A DNA stretch of 9,186 bases from Stenotrophomonas sp. (GTDB taxonomy: Bacteria > Pseudomonadota > Gammaproteobacteria > Xanthomonadales > Xanthomonadaceae). The translations under genes and the position numbers were made by a program. Shown piece after piece: positions 1 through 6,393 of the stretch. The stretch is taken from positions 1 to 9,186 of the forward strand of contig QFOV01000146.1 of NCBI GenBank assembly GCA_003248565.1. The letters are read 5' to 3'. Below the pieces are notes generated by a model. That model worked only from the letters and a program-made list of their open reading frames with translations. It was not told where the DNA came from and did not search any database. Each line of letters begins with the position of its first letter. Within the stretch, counting starts at the first letter, position 1.

Positions 1-46
1 TGTCGCCTGCCCGTAAACTTGATCCAGGCATTCTTAGAGGTCTCCG
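1..46 (+). repeat. Left terminal inverted repeat of the IS3 element
   Basis: This stretch pairs with the complement of 1154-1199. The conserved blocks are TGTCG and CCCG in the outer 13 bases, then CCAGGC, TTAGAGGT and TCCG further in. The central ten or so bases are not conserved. The two-block layout fits a terminal cleavage region plus an inner transposase-binding region, which is an inference. Confidence 0.7.
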
Positions 47-73
47 GGCAAACTAGCCCCAAGGAGACCACTG

Positions 74-340
74 ATGCGCAAGAGCAAATTCACCGAGAGT
101 CAGATCGTTACGACGTTGAAGCAGGTTGAGGCTGGAAGGCAGGTCAAGGATGTCTGCCGTGAACTTGGCATTTCCGATGCGACTTACTACGTCTGGAAGT
201 CCAAGTACGGCGGTATGGAAGCTTCGGACGTGCAGCGGTTGCGGGACGTTGAAGCTGAGCACGCAAAGCTGAAGCGGATGTACGCCGAACTGGCGATGGA
301 GAATCATGCATTGAAGGATCTGATTGCAAAAAAGCTGTAG
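74..340 (+). CDS. IS3 transposase OrfA (helix-turn-helix subunit)
   Basis: This 88-residue protein is the DNA-binding half of an IS3/IS407-type transposase. Residues 1-50 carry the helix-turn-helix typical of the family (KFTESQIV..., CRELGISDATYYVWKSKYGG). Residues 55-88 form a leucine-zipper-like coiled coil (KLKRMYAELAMENHALKDL) used for multimerisation. An AGGAG at 62-66, seven bases upstream, supports the ATG at 74. The reading frame ends at TAG 338-340, just after an A_AAA_AAG slippery heptamer. A fraction of ribosomes should therefore shift to -1 and make the OrfAB fusion. Length and motifs are typical and nothing is missing. Confidence 0.9.
   Translation: MRKSKFTESQIVTTLKQVEAGRQVKDVCRELGISDATYYVWKSKYGGMEASDVQRLRDVEAEHAKLKRMYAELAMENHALKDLIAKKL
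328..334 (+). other. Programmed -1 frameshift site A_AAA_AAG
   Basis: The heptamer AAAAAAG is in the correct register for -1 slippage: orfA codons are GCA-AAA-AAG-CTG-TAG. After slipping, reading continues GCT GTA GAC CCG... from 334 in the orfB frame with no stop until 1182. This is the classical IS3-family arrangement that joins the helix-turn-helix subunit to the DDE catalytic domain. The A-run position and the open -1 frame are seen directly; use of the site is inferred from the family. Confidence 0.8.
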
Positions 341-363
341 ACCCGGCGCATAAGCGCCCGCTC

Positions 364-1182
364 TTGGCCTGGTTGCAGAACCGCCACGGCTGGAGCGAAC
401 GCCGGGCCTGTGCGGCGATTGGAATGCCACGGTCGACGGCACGCTACCGTCATCGGCCGGATCGGGACGAAGAGGTGATCGCGCTATTGGCCGAGCTCTC
501 TGAGCGTTTTCCGGAGCGCGGCTTCGGCAAGTTGTTTCAACTGATTCGTCGCCGCGGTTTGGTATGGAATCACAAGCGTGTCTGGCGTGTGTACAGCCTT
601 ATGAAGCTCAATCAGCGTCGACGAGGGAAGAAGCGTCTTCCAAACCGACACCCGATGCCGTTGGTGGCCGGTGAGCAGATCAACGGCAGCTGGTCGATCG
701 ACTTCATGTCCGACGCGCTTCGGGATGGGCGACGATTCCGTACATTCAACGTAATCGACGATTTCAGTCGCGAGGCATTGGCCATCGAAGTTGATCTGAA
801 CTTGCCGGCTACACGGGTCATTCGCACTTTGGAACGAATTGCGGCGTGGCGCGGCTATCCCGCAAAGCTTCGCCTGGACAACGGCCCTGAGTTCATCGCC
901 CTGGCACTGGCGGAATGGGCCGAGCGCAAGACCATCGCACTGGATTTCATCGAGCCAGGACGGCCGATGCAGAACGGCTTCATCGAACGCTTCAATGGCA
1001 GCTTCCGACGTGGCGTGCTGGATATGCACGTCTTCCGCAACCTCGGAGAAGTACGCGAACAGGCGGAGCGGTGGCTGGCCGATTACAACACCGAGATACC
1101 TCACGACAGCCTCGGCGGGCTGACGCCCGCCGAATTCCGCCAGTACCACGAAACGGAAACCTCTAATTTAGCCTGGCATTGA
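364..1182 (+). CDS. IS3 transposase OrfB (DDE integrase-type catalytic domain)
   Basis: This is the catalytic part of the IS3 transposase, a retroviral-integrase-fold enzyme that cuts and joins the IS ends. Numbering from the TTG at 364, the acidic triad is D113 (WSIDFMSD), D172 (LRLDNGPEF) and E208 (NGFIERFNGS). There are exactly 35 residues between the second Asp and the Glu, giving the DD35E signature, followed by the expected K/R region. An HTH_21-like segment precedes it at residues 9-65. No ATG lies near the N-terminus, so the main product is probably the OrfAB fusion made by -1 frameshifting at 328-334. The frame is open from 334 through TTG 364. Translation ends about 17 bases before the right IS end. 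Confidence 0.9.
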   Translation: MAWLQNRHGWSERRACAAIGMPRSTARYRHRPDRDEEVIALLAELSERFPERGFGKLFQLIRRRGLVWNHKRVWRVYSLMKLNQRRRGKKRLPNRHPMPLVAGEQINGSWSIDFMSDALRDGRRFRTFNVIDDFSREALAIEVDLNLPATRVIRTLERIAAWRGYPAKLRLDNGPEFIALALAEWAERKTIALDFIEPGRPMQNGFIERFNGSFRRGVLDMHVFRNLGEVREQAERWLADYNTEIPHDSLGGLTPAEFRQYHETETSNLAWH

Positions 1183-1199
1183 AATGCGGGGAGTCGACA
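1154..1199 (+). repeat. Right terminal inverted repeat of the IS3 element
   Basis: The reverse complement of this stretch matches the left end in the outer TGTCG/CCCG block and the inner CCAGGC/TTAGAGG block. It also contains GGGGAG (1188-1193) and ends in ...GACA. The final A is the first base of the ATG that I chose for the downstream cyclase gene. Confidence 0.68.
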
Positions 1200-1201
1200 T
1201 G
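1188..1201 (+). promoter_or_regulatory. IS-supplied Shine-Dalgarno and start codon of the cyclase gene
   Basis: GGGGAG at 1188-1193 lies five bases before the ATG at 1199. Both the ribosome-binding sequence and the A of ATG belong to the right IS terminus; TGGC... belongs to the host gene. The alternative ATG at 1184 would add five residues encoded wholly by the IS and has no good ribosome-binding site. Confidence 0.5.
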
Positions 1202-2458
1202 GCATCCGTCGTTCCACTTGGGGTGGACCAGCGCGCCTTCGCCTGCCTTTTTGTCGAACACCCAATGATCGCCACCCTCCTAGTCGGCATGCTCTGCGTT
1301 TACCTGCTGAGCTTCACCGTGATGTTCCTGCTCATCAGTCGTCGCCTGCAGGACGAGAAGATGGGCATGGACGTGTTCGGCGTGGGCAACCTGATGCTCG
1401 GCGGGGCCTATGTGCTGCAGCTGATGGAAGGTGCGCCGGGCTGGAGTTGGCTGAGCATGCTCAACCACACGCTCACGCTGTGCTCGCTGCTGGCGTATTG
1501 CGTGGGCGGGGCGCGGTTCTTTGGCCGCTCCACGCCGTTGGCGATGCCCTTGCTATGCCTGGCCGTGGGCTACAGCCTGCTGCAGATCCTTGTGAACTGG
1601 ACGCTCGGCCCGGTGGCACGCTACGTGCTGCTGGCCTGCACCTGCGCGGTGTCCTTCGTCGGCATGGTGGCGGTGCTGCTCTACGGCGTGCGCAGCTTCG
1701 CCAGGGACCTGCGCGGTGAGGTGCTGCTGTTTGCCGGCTTGATCAGCGGTATCTGCGTGCTGAACATCATCAAGATCGTCAAATTGCTGACCGGTGGCTT
1801 TGAGGCGCTGAGCATGGACGGCCAGTTCTCGATGATCTTCTACGTCTATATGTGCTCGCTGGCGACCATCCTGCCGCCATCGATCGTCTGGCTGGTGCTG
1901 CGCCGGCTGACCGACAGGCTGCGCGGCATAGCTGCCCACGATCCGCTTACCCAACTGCTCAACCGCCGTGGCCTGGGCACGGCGCTGGAGGCCAGTTTCC
2001 GGCGGCCGGGTACCACCGCGCGCTTGCTGCTGATCGACGTCGACCATTTCAAGCGCATCAACGACAACTACGGCCATCAGACCGGCGACGCGGTGCTATG
2101 CGGCGTGGCCGAGGCCTTGCGTGCCTCGGTGCGCAAGGACGACCTGCTGTGCCGGCTGGGCGGCGAGGAGTTTGCCGCCATCTGCGTGGGCGCCAACGAA
2201 GCCTCGGCCCTGCGCGTGGCCGAGCGTGTACGCAGCAGCATCGAACAGGCGGTGATGCTGCAGGGCCCACGCTACGAAGGCCTGCGCTGCACTGTCACCA
2301 TCGGCGTCTCCGACAGCTTCTCCAGCGAAGCCGGCCTGGCCCACGCCATGCAACAAGCCGACGCCGCCCTCTACCGCGGCAAACACACCGGCCGCAACCG
2401 CGTAGAGCAAAACCGGGGGCAGAGTCGGGTTAACGCGGTGCTGGATACGGTGCACTAG
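1199..2458 (+). CDS. Membrane-bound diguanylate cyclase (GGDEF domain)
   Basis: A predicted diguanylate cyclase that joins two GTP into cyclic di-GMP. In the 419-residue form there are about seven hydrophobic helices (near residues 23-47, 59-77, 88-106, 112-132, 140-164, 175-195, 212-235), an inner-membrane sensory domain of unknown ligand. The GGDEF domain spans about 245-402 and includes HDPLTQLLNRRG, DVDHFKRIND (metal-binding Asp) and an active GGEEF at 321-325. RKDD at 312-315, five residues upstream, is the RxxD product-inhibition site, so feedback control is likely intact. The domain should end at RNRVE; the last 15 residues (405-419) come from a mobile repeat at 2405-2431 and its flank. 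The start at 1199 has GGGGAG upstream but is made by the IS junction, so the native N-terminus and promoter are probably lost or separated. Expression may depend on the IS. Confidence 0.85.
   Translation: MASVVPLGVDQRAFACLFVEHPMIATLLVGMLCVYLLSFTVMFLLISRRLQDEKMGMDVFGVGNLMLGGAYVLQLMEGAPGWSWLSMLNHTLTLCSLLAYCVGGARFFGRSTPLAMPLLCLAVGYSLLQILVNWTLGPVARYVLLACTCAVSFVGMVAVLLYGVRSFARDLRGEVLLFAGLISGICVLNIIKIVKLLTGGFEALSMDGQFSMIFYVYMCSLATILPPSIVWLVLRRLTDRLRGIAAHDPLTQLLNRRGLGTALEASFRRPGTTARLLLIDVDHFKRINDNYGHQTGDAVLCGVAEALRASVRKDDLLCRLGGEEFAAICVGANEASALRVAERVRSSIEQAVMLQGPRYEGLRCTVTIGVSDSFSSEAGLAHAMQQADAALYRGKHTGRNRVEQNRGQSRVNAVLDTVH
2405..2431 (+). repeat. RAYT-linked repeat, copy 1 (diverged)
   Basis: This copy of the 27-base repeat has two substitutions from the consensus, at 2419 (T to G) and 2427 (A to G). 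It lies inside the end of the cyclase gene, where it is read as QNRGQSRV. It is oriented opposite to copy 2 at 3523-3549, so the two bracket the gene for the unknown secreted protein. Confidence 0.75.
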
Positions 2459-2702
2459 TCGGCTGCGCCGGGGGCGGATTGCTGGCAGGCTTGTGCCATG
2501 CCGAATCACCCGGCGGTGGCTGAACATCAAGGAAAGTGGCATGCAGCTGTGGTTCGTACTTGCGTTGCACAGGTCATGGTGCGCTCGGCGTGCTGACGCT
2601 CGCGCGTTGTTCGCACGTCGTCGCATCCGCTCTCCGCATTCGCTTCTCAGCTGTACGGGCCCGGGGCACGCTGAAGCCTTGCGGCATCCGCGTCGCCCTT
2701 GG

Positions 2703-3488
2703 ATGGCCGGGACGGTGCTGCTTCTGCTGCTTGGCCTGATCCTGCCGACGACAGCCGCTGCGCAAGGGGAGGACCTGCCAACCCGCGTGGTGATCAGCTA
2801 TCAGCACATGGGCTGGGACATGATCGAGGAGAGCTTCGTGCTCGAGCGGCTGGCCGGCACGCAGGACTACACCTTGCAAGGTAGCTACGAGGACCGCAAT
2901 GGCGGTCGCAAGCGCGTGCAGCGTGACGTCGAAGCCGCTGCAGTAGCCGCCTTGGTTGATGCGGTTCGGGAGCCTGCCTGGGATCGTGGGCGCGGCGTTC
3001 GCGGCGTGGCCGCGCGCTACCGTCGCGGTCAGTTGATCCCGAGCGGAGACTGGGAGACCTTTCCGCCGAACGGCTGCAGCAAGGCTGCGCAGCGCCTGGT
3101 CGGTGCCCAATACGTCAAGAACATGGGCGTGCTGGCACTGGTGGACGACCTGTATGGCAACGGCATGAGCTGGACCGATGACTACCCCTTCGCGGTCATC
3201 CAGTTGATCTGGGGCGACGGGCGCCGGCAGGTGTTGTACTCGGATTCGCAGAAGGCGCTGATGCTGCCTTGGCGCTTGGGCGAACCCGGTAATGCGCATG
3301 GTTCGGCAGAGGAGACCTGGTCCATTCCGATCAGTGAGCATGTGCGAGCGCTGCTGCCGGTCAATAGCTTTCTGCATGCGCGTCTTGATGGCATGGAGGC
3401 GATGGCGCGCAAAATCGGCCATCGGGTTGAGCACGCTGTGCAGCTGCAGTGCAGCGCGGACCTCGAGAAACGCGAAGCCCGGAAATAG
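2703..3488 (+). CDS. Secreted/periplasmic protein of unknown function
   Basis: I do not recognise this family. From the ATG at 2703 the protein has 261 residues and opens with a hydrophobic run (GTVLLLLLGLILP) ending in TTAAAQ, a convincing Sec signal peptide cleaved near residues 18-20. The mature part is soluble, with no membrane helix, no repeats and two cysteines (in NGCSKAA and QLQCSAD) that could form a disulphide. The start is uncertain. TTG 2679 would add basic residues (RHPRRPW) before the hydrophobic core. ATG 2541 follows an AAGGAAAG and would place the signal about 55 residues in. ATG 2493 is also open, but the extra sequence has weaker G/C third-position bias. The gene sits alone between inverted repeat copies 1 and 2, which may have moved it as a unit. 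The 244 bases before it hold no other gene that I can support. Confidence 0.6.
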   Translation: MAGTVLLLLLGLILPTTAAAQGEDLPTRVVISYQHMGWDMIEESFVLERLAGTQDYTLQGSYEDRNGGRKRVQRDVEAAAVAALVDAVREPAWDRGRGVRGVAARYRRGQLIPSGDWETFPPNGCSKAAQRLVGAQYVKNMGVLALVDDLYGNGMSWTDDYPFAVIQLIWGDGRRQVLYSDSQKALMLPWRLGEPGNAHGSAEETWSIPISEHVRALLPVNSFLHARLDGMEAMARKIGHRVEHAVQLQCSADLEKREARK

Positions 3489-3522
3489 GGAATCGGCTGG
3501 GACGCAGCGGGTGCGATGCGGA

Positions 3523-3549
3523 AACCTGACTCTGACCCCGGTTTTCACA
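3523..3549 (-). repeat. RAYT-linked repeat, copy 2
   Basis: Reads AACCTGACTCTGACCCCGG on the plus strand, followed by TTTT. It matches the consensus perfectly over the inner 23 bases (3523-3545), and the outermost bases differ (CACA for GCTC). It lies 35 bases after the stop of the unknown secreted protein and 48 bases before the S9 peptidase start. Confidence 0.85.
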
Positions 3550-3555
3550 TATGCT
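3526..3555 (+). promoter_or_regulatory. Possible repeat-borne promoter for the S9 peptidase
   Basis: CTGACT at 3526-3531 (four of six to TTGACA) lies inside repeat copy 2. After 18 bases comes TATGCT at 3550-3555 (four of six to TATAAT). A start near 3562 would give a leader of about 35 bases. The same CTGACT-N18-(-10) geometry occurs at copy 4. The sites are weak matches, and use as a promoter is an inference. Confidence 0.3.
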
Positions 3556-3596
3556 CCGGCGACCAGCGGGGGCTGGATTGCTGAGGAGGGGGCAGG

Positions 3597-5582
3597 ATGC
3601 GGATCTTGTTGGCGCTTGTGTTGTGTGCGGTGTCGTTGGGGGCACGGGCTGGGGAGACTTTGGATCTCACGCCTTTCGTGCAGCAGGACGTCTATGAGTG
3701 GGTGAAGATTTCGCCCGACGGCAAGCACTTCGCGGTGACCAAGCCGCTGGAAGACCGTACCGCGCTGCTTATCCTGCGTCGCGAGGATAACGCCTTCACC
3801 GCCAAGATCATGGGCGGCCCGGATTCGGTGGTTGACGACTTCTGGTGGGCCAACGATGAGCGGGTGGTGGTGTCGCTGTCGCGCAAGCAGGGTTCGCGTG
3901 ATGAGCCGGTGTCGGTCGGCGAACTGTATGCGGTGAATGTGGACGGCAAGTACAGCATGTTGCTGGCCAGTCCTTATGGCGTGCGCACGCAGCCTGGGCT
4001 GGTTACGGAGATGCGCAATACCTTCGAGCAGTCGGTCTACATGCTCGATCCGCTGGCGGGCGATACACGCAACGTACTGGTGTCGGCGGTACCGGTGGCG
4101 AGTGATCCGGTCGTCCGTATCGAAAAGCTCGACATCTACAGCCGCAACCGCGTGCATATTGCCGAAGTGCCTGTGCAGCGGGCGAGCTTCGTGTCCGACC
4201 AGGCCGGTGAAGTGCGCTTTGCGGTGGGCGCCAAGGCCGACAACGTTTCCAAATTGTTCTACCGCGAGGCGCGCGGGCAGGATTGGCGGCTGATCAACGA
4301 TGAAGGCAGCAGTGGCCATCGGCGTTTCCCGCTGGGGTTCAGCGCGGACGGCAAGCTCGCCTACCTGCAGGTGGAACACGCCAGCGGGCCGGACAGCATC
4401 GTGTCCTGGGACCCGGCCAGCGGTGCCGAGGTGGAGTTGCTGCGCGATCCGCTGGTTGACCCCTACCAAGTCCTCTATGACCTGGATGGCAAGACGCCAA
4501 TCGGCGCCTCGTACATGAACGAGCGTGTCAGCAACCGCTTCTTCGACGAGACCGCGCGTACTGCGCGCTTCTACCGCAGCCTGGAAAAGGTCTTTGTCAA
4601 CGACGCGGTACGCATGACCTCGTCGACCAGCGACGGGCGTTACGTGCTGTTGTTCGTGTGGAGCGACCGCAACAACGGCGACTACTTCCTGTTCGATACG
4701 CAGGAGCGCAAGGCCGATCGCATGTTCAGCCGCCGCGAGTGGTTCGAGCCGCAGCAGGTGCCGCCGTCGCGCTACATCAGTTTCCGCGCCCGCGATGGCA
4801 TGCAGCTGCACGGCTACCTGACCGAGCCCTTGAAGCCCGCGAACGGGCCACGGCCGATGGTGCTGCTGCCACATGGCGGGCCGTTCACCATCTTCGACCA
4901 ATGGCGCTTCGACGATGACGCGCAGCTGCTTGCAGCCGCTGGTTACGCGGTGCTGCGGGTCAATTACCGTGGTTCAGGCAACTACGGCCGCGCGTATACC
5001 GAGGCCGGCAGCCGCGAGTGGGGCGCGCGCATGCAGGACGACCTGGCCGATGCCACCCGCTGGGCAATCAATGAGGGTGTGGCCGACCGCGAGCGCATCT
5101 GCATCTACGGGGCCAGCTACGGCGGCTACGCTGCATTGATGGGCGCGGCACGCGACCCTGACCTTTACCGCTGCGCGGCCGGCTATGTCGGCGTGTACGA
5201 CCTCGAGCTGATGCATCGCAACACCTCCCAGCGCAGCCAATCCGGCCGAACCTGGGCGGGCGAGTGGCTGGGCGAGCGCGGCGATCTGGGCGCACGTTCG
5301 CCCGTATCGCTGGCCGACCGCATCAAGGTGCCGGTGTTCCTGGCGGCCGGCGGCAAGGACGAGCGCGCACCCATCGAGCACAGCAAGCGCATGGAACGCG
5401 CCCTCAAGAACGCAGGCGTACCGGTGGAAACCTTGTACTACCCGAACGAAGGCCACGGCTTCTACACCGAGCCGCACCGCCGTGAGTACTACGCCCGCCT
5501 GCTCGCCTTCCTAAGCCAGCATCTCGGCGGAGCAAAAGCAAAACCGGGGTCAGAGTCAGGTATTCGCAGCTCGGCGAACTGA
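3597..5582 (+). CDS. Secreted S9 family (prolyl oligopeptidase-like) serine peptidase
   Basis: A 661-residue serine peptidase of family S9, predicted to act in the periplasm or outside the cell on peptides. Residues 1-18 form a signal peptide cleaved after ARA. Residues 25-390 match the variable beta-propeller region that limits substrate size. Residues 395-645 are the alpha/beta-hydrolase domain. The likely triad is S507 in YGASYGGY, D588 in GGKDERAP and H620 in NEGHGF; HGGP at 426-429 fits the oxyanion region. The start is firm: GAGGAGGG at 3583-3590 is six bases before the ATG. The natural fold should end near FLSQHLGG; the last 16 or so residues (AKAKPGSESGIRSSAN) come from repeat copy 3 and its flank. 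The substrate cannot be told from the sequence. The S9 assignment is strong, the subfamily open. Confidence 0.9.
   Translation: MRILLALVLCAVSLGARAGETLDLTPFVQQDVYEWVKISPDGKHFAVTKPLEDRTALLILRREDNAFTAKIMGGPDSVVDDFWWANDERVVVSLSRKQGSRDEPVSVGELYAVNVDGKYSMLLASPYGVRTQPGLVTEMRNTFEQSVYMLDPLAGDTRNVLVSAVPVASDPVVRIEKLDIYSRNRVHIAEVPVQRASFVSDQAGEVRFAVGAKADNVSKLFYREARGQDWRLINDEGSSGHRRFPLGFSADGKLAYLQVEHASGPDSIVSWDPASGAEVELLRDPLVDPYQVLYDLDGKTPIGASYMNERVSNRFFDETARTARFYRSLEKVFVNDAVRMTSSTSDGRYVLLFVWSDRNNGDYFLFDTQERKADRMFSRREWFEPQQVPPSRYISFRARDGMQLHGYLTEPLKPANGPRPMVLLPHGGPFTIFDQWRFDDDAQLLAAAGYAVLRVNYRGSGNYGRAYTEAGSREWGARMQDDLADATRWAINEGVADRERICIYGASYGGYAALMGAARDPDLYRCAAGYVGVYDLELMHRNTSQRSQSGRTWAGEWLGERGDLGARSPVSLADRIKVPVFLAAGGKDERAPIEHSKRMERALKNAGVPVETLYYPNEGHGFYTEPHRREYYARLLAFLSQHLGGAKAKPGSESGIRSSAN
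5536..5562 (+). repeat. RAYT-linked repeat, copy 3
   Basis: Matches the 27-base consensus except at the first and last base, with an extra GCAAAA just before it. It lies within the last codons of the S9 peptidase gene, read as KPGSESG. It is the left member of the inverted pair enclosing the RAYT gene; the other is copy 4. Confidence 0.85.
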
Positions 5583-5610
5583 TCAGCGCAAGGTTGCCAC
5601 TGCAGTCGAT

Positions 5611-5645
5611 GCGCTAGCGCGCCGGCCCCGCCTTTCGGGGCCGGC
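5611..5645. terminator. GC-rich hairpin preceded by a 10-base palindrome
   Basis: GCGCTAGCGC (5611-5620) is a perfect 10-base palindrome. It directly abuts a perfect 10-bp stem: arms GCCGGCCCCG (5621-5630) and CGGGGCCGGC (5636-5645), loop CCTTT. No T-run follows on either strand, so it is at best an atypical terminator for the convergent peptidase and RAYT transcripts. It also encodes the last residues and stop of the RAYT protein. It could instead be a structural site for the transposase. Confidence 0.4.
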
Positions 5646-6309
5646 CACTCTTACCAGGCGTCAGACTACGGCCGAGCTGCGCCTCGATCGCGGCCCGGAA
5701 ACGATCGTTGCCCATGGGCTGCTGGCGGTTGAGGTGGTCACGGAAGCTCGCGATGTCTTCGTCATTCGCGCCCTGCACGAACTTTCGGTACGCCGCCTGT
5801 CGCTGCTTCTCGCAGGCATCCAGCGTGGCGTAGCAGACGTGGGCCTGTATGGCCGGGTTCGCCACACCATAGGCATTGTGCCGGTAACTCGACCACGGAT
5901 AGTCGGCGGGTTGCGGCACCATTCCAGCGCGGACAGGATTCAACTCGATGTAGCGATAACAGCGCAGAAGGTGCTCGTCATTCGCGACAAGGTGCGATTT
6001 GTAGCGGCCTTCCCATAGCGTACCGGTGCGCTCGTAGGCGTCGTTGATATAGCGGACATAGCGCCGGCCCAACGCCTGCATCAGGCCGCTGATCGCGCCG
6101 GATTCCGTGGGCGTCATCAGCAGGTGGACGTGGTTGGTCATCAGTACATACGCATGCACGCGGCATTCGCGCTCGATGCTGAGCGTGTGCAGATCCTGCA
6201 GGTAGCGCATGCGGTCGATGTCGCGGAAGAAGCATGCTTGTCGGTCGTTGCCGCGCTGAATCACGTGCTGGGCTACGCTCGGCGGATCGATTCGTGGTCG
6301 CCTTGCCAT
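5614..6309 (-). CDS. REP-associated tyrosine transposase (RAYT, Y1 HUH family)
   Basis: A 231-residue single-strand DNA transposase of the IS200/IS605-related Y1 group (TnpA-REP, COG1943 type). It is expected to nick and join DNA at its cognate repeats. Key features are MARRPRIDPPSVAQHVIQRG at the N-terminus, the HUH pair H60-V-H62 in TNHVHLLM, tyrosines Y84 and Y87 (RRYVRYIN) as nucleophile candidates, then LWEGRYKS, YIELNPVRAGMV and YPWSSYRH, all hallmarks of the family. The start at 6309 is supported by GGAG (complement of 6316-6319) six bases upstream. The frame stays open to 6426, but that extension only translates the repeat and is not counted. The C-terminal KSGRPRKAGPAR is basic and overlaps the 5621-5645 hairpin. 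The gene looks intact; whether it still moves the repeats is unknown. Confidence 0.92.
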   Translation of the reverse strand: MARRPRIDPPSVAQHVIQRGNDRQACFFRDIDRMRYLQDLHTLSIERECRVHAYVLMTNHVHLLMTPTESGAISGLMQALGRRYVRYINDAYERTGTLWEGRYKSHLVANDEHLLRCYRYIELNPVRAGMVPQPADYPWSSYRHNAYGVANPAIQAHVCYATLDACEKQRQAAYRKFVQGANDEDIASFRDHLNRQQPMGNDRFRAAIEAQLGRSLTPGKSGRPRKAGPAR

Positions 6310-6393
6310 GTTGAACTCCAGTCGCTGTTCGCCTGCAACGCTATGGTGACTGGTGTGGTGGATCGATCCGGGGAGTGGGTTGTTTGCTGTAAG

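Larger units (their letters stand above)
1..1199 (+). mobile_element. IS3-family insertion sequence (IS407-like), apparently complete
   Basis: A two-frame IS3 transposase unit lies between imperfect terminal inverted repeats. The left end begins TGTCGCCTGCCCG at base 1. The reverse complement of bases 1187-1199 is TGTCGACTCCCCG, 11 of 13 identical. After a diverged stretch, the ends match again: CCAGGC at 24-29 and TTAGAGG at 34-40, versus the complement of 1154-1178. The element therefore runs TG...CA, as IS3 members usually do, and is about 1.2 kb, the normal size. The left flank is outside the window, so the target duplication cannot be seen; a 4-base duplication would be TGGC at 1200-1203. 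Both frames and the catalytic residues are intact, so it may be active. That the window starts exactly at the IS end suggests a contig break or a deliberate cut. A shorter alternative (23-1178, flanked by TTGA) is less good, because it would put the orfB stop outside the element. Confidence 0.82.

Noticed and set aside
19..1182. TTGA on both sides of 23-1178 as a 4-base target duplication of a shorter IS
   Set aside because: The longer ends 1-1199 match better at the tips (TGTCG...CCCG), give TG...CA termini, and keep the orfB stop inside the element. The TTGA match is probably chance.
2574..4901. A 775-residue open frame on the minus strand
   Set aside because: It is antisense to the secreted protein and the S9 peptidase, which have signal peptides and catalytic motifs. 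The antisense translation shows only compositional bias.
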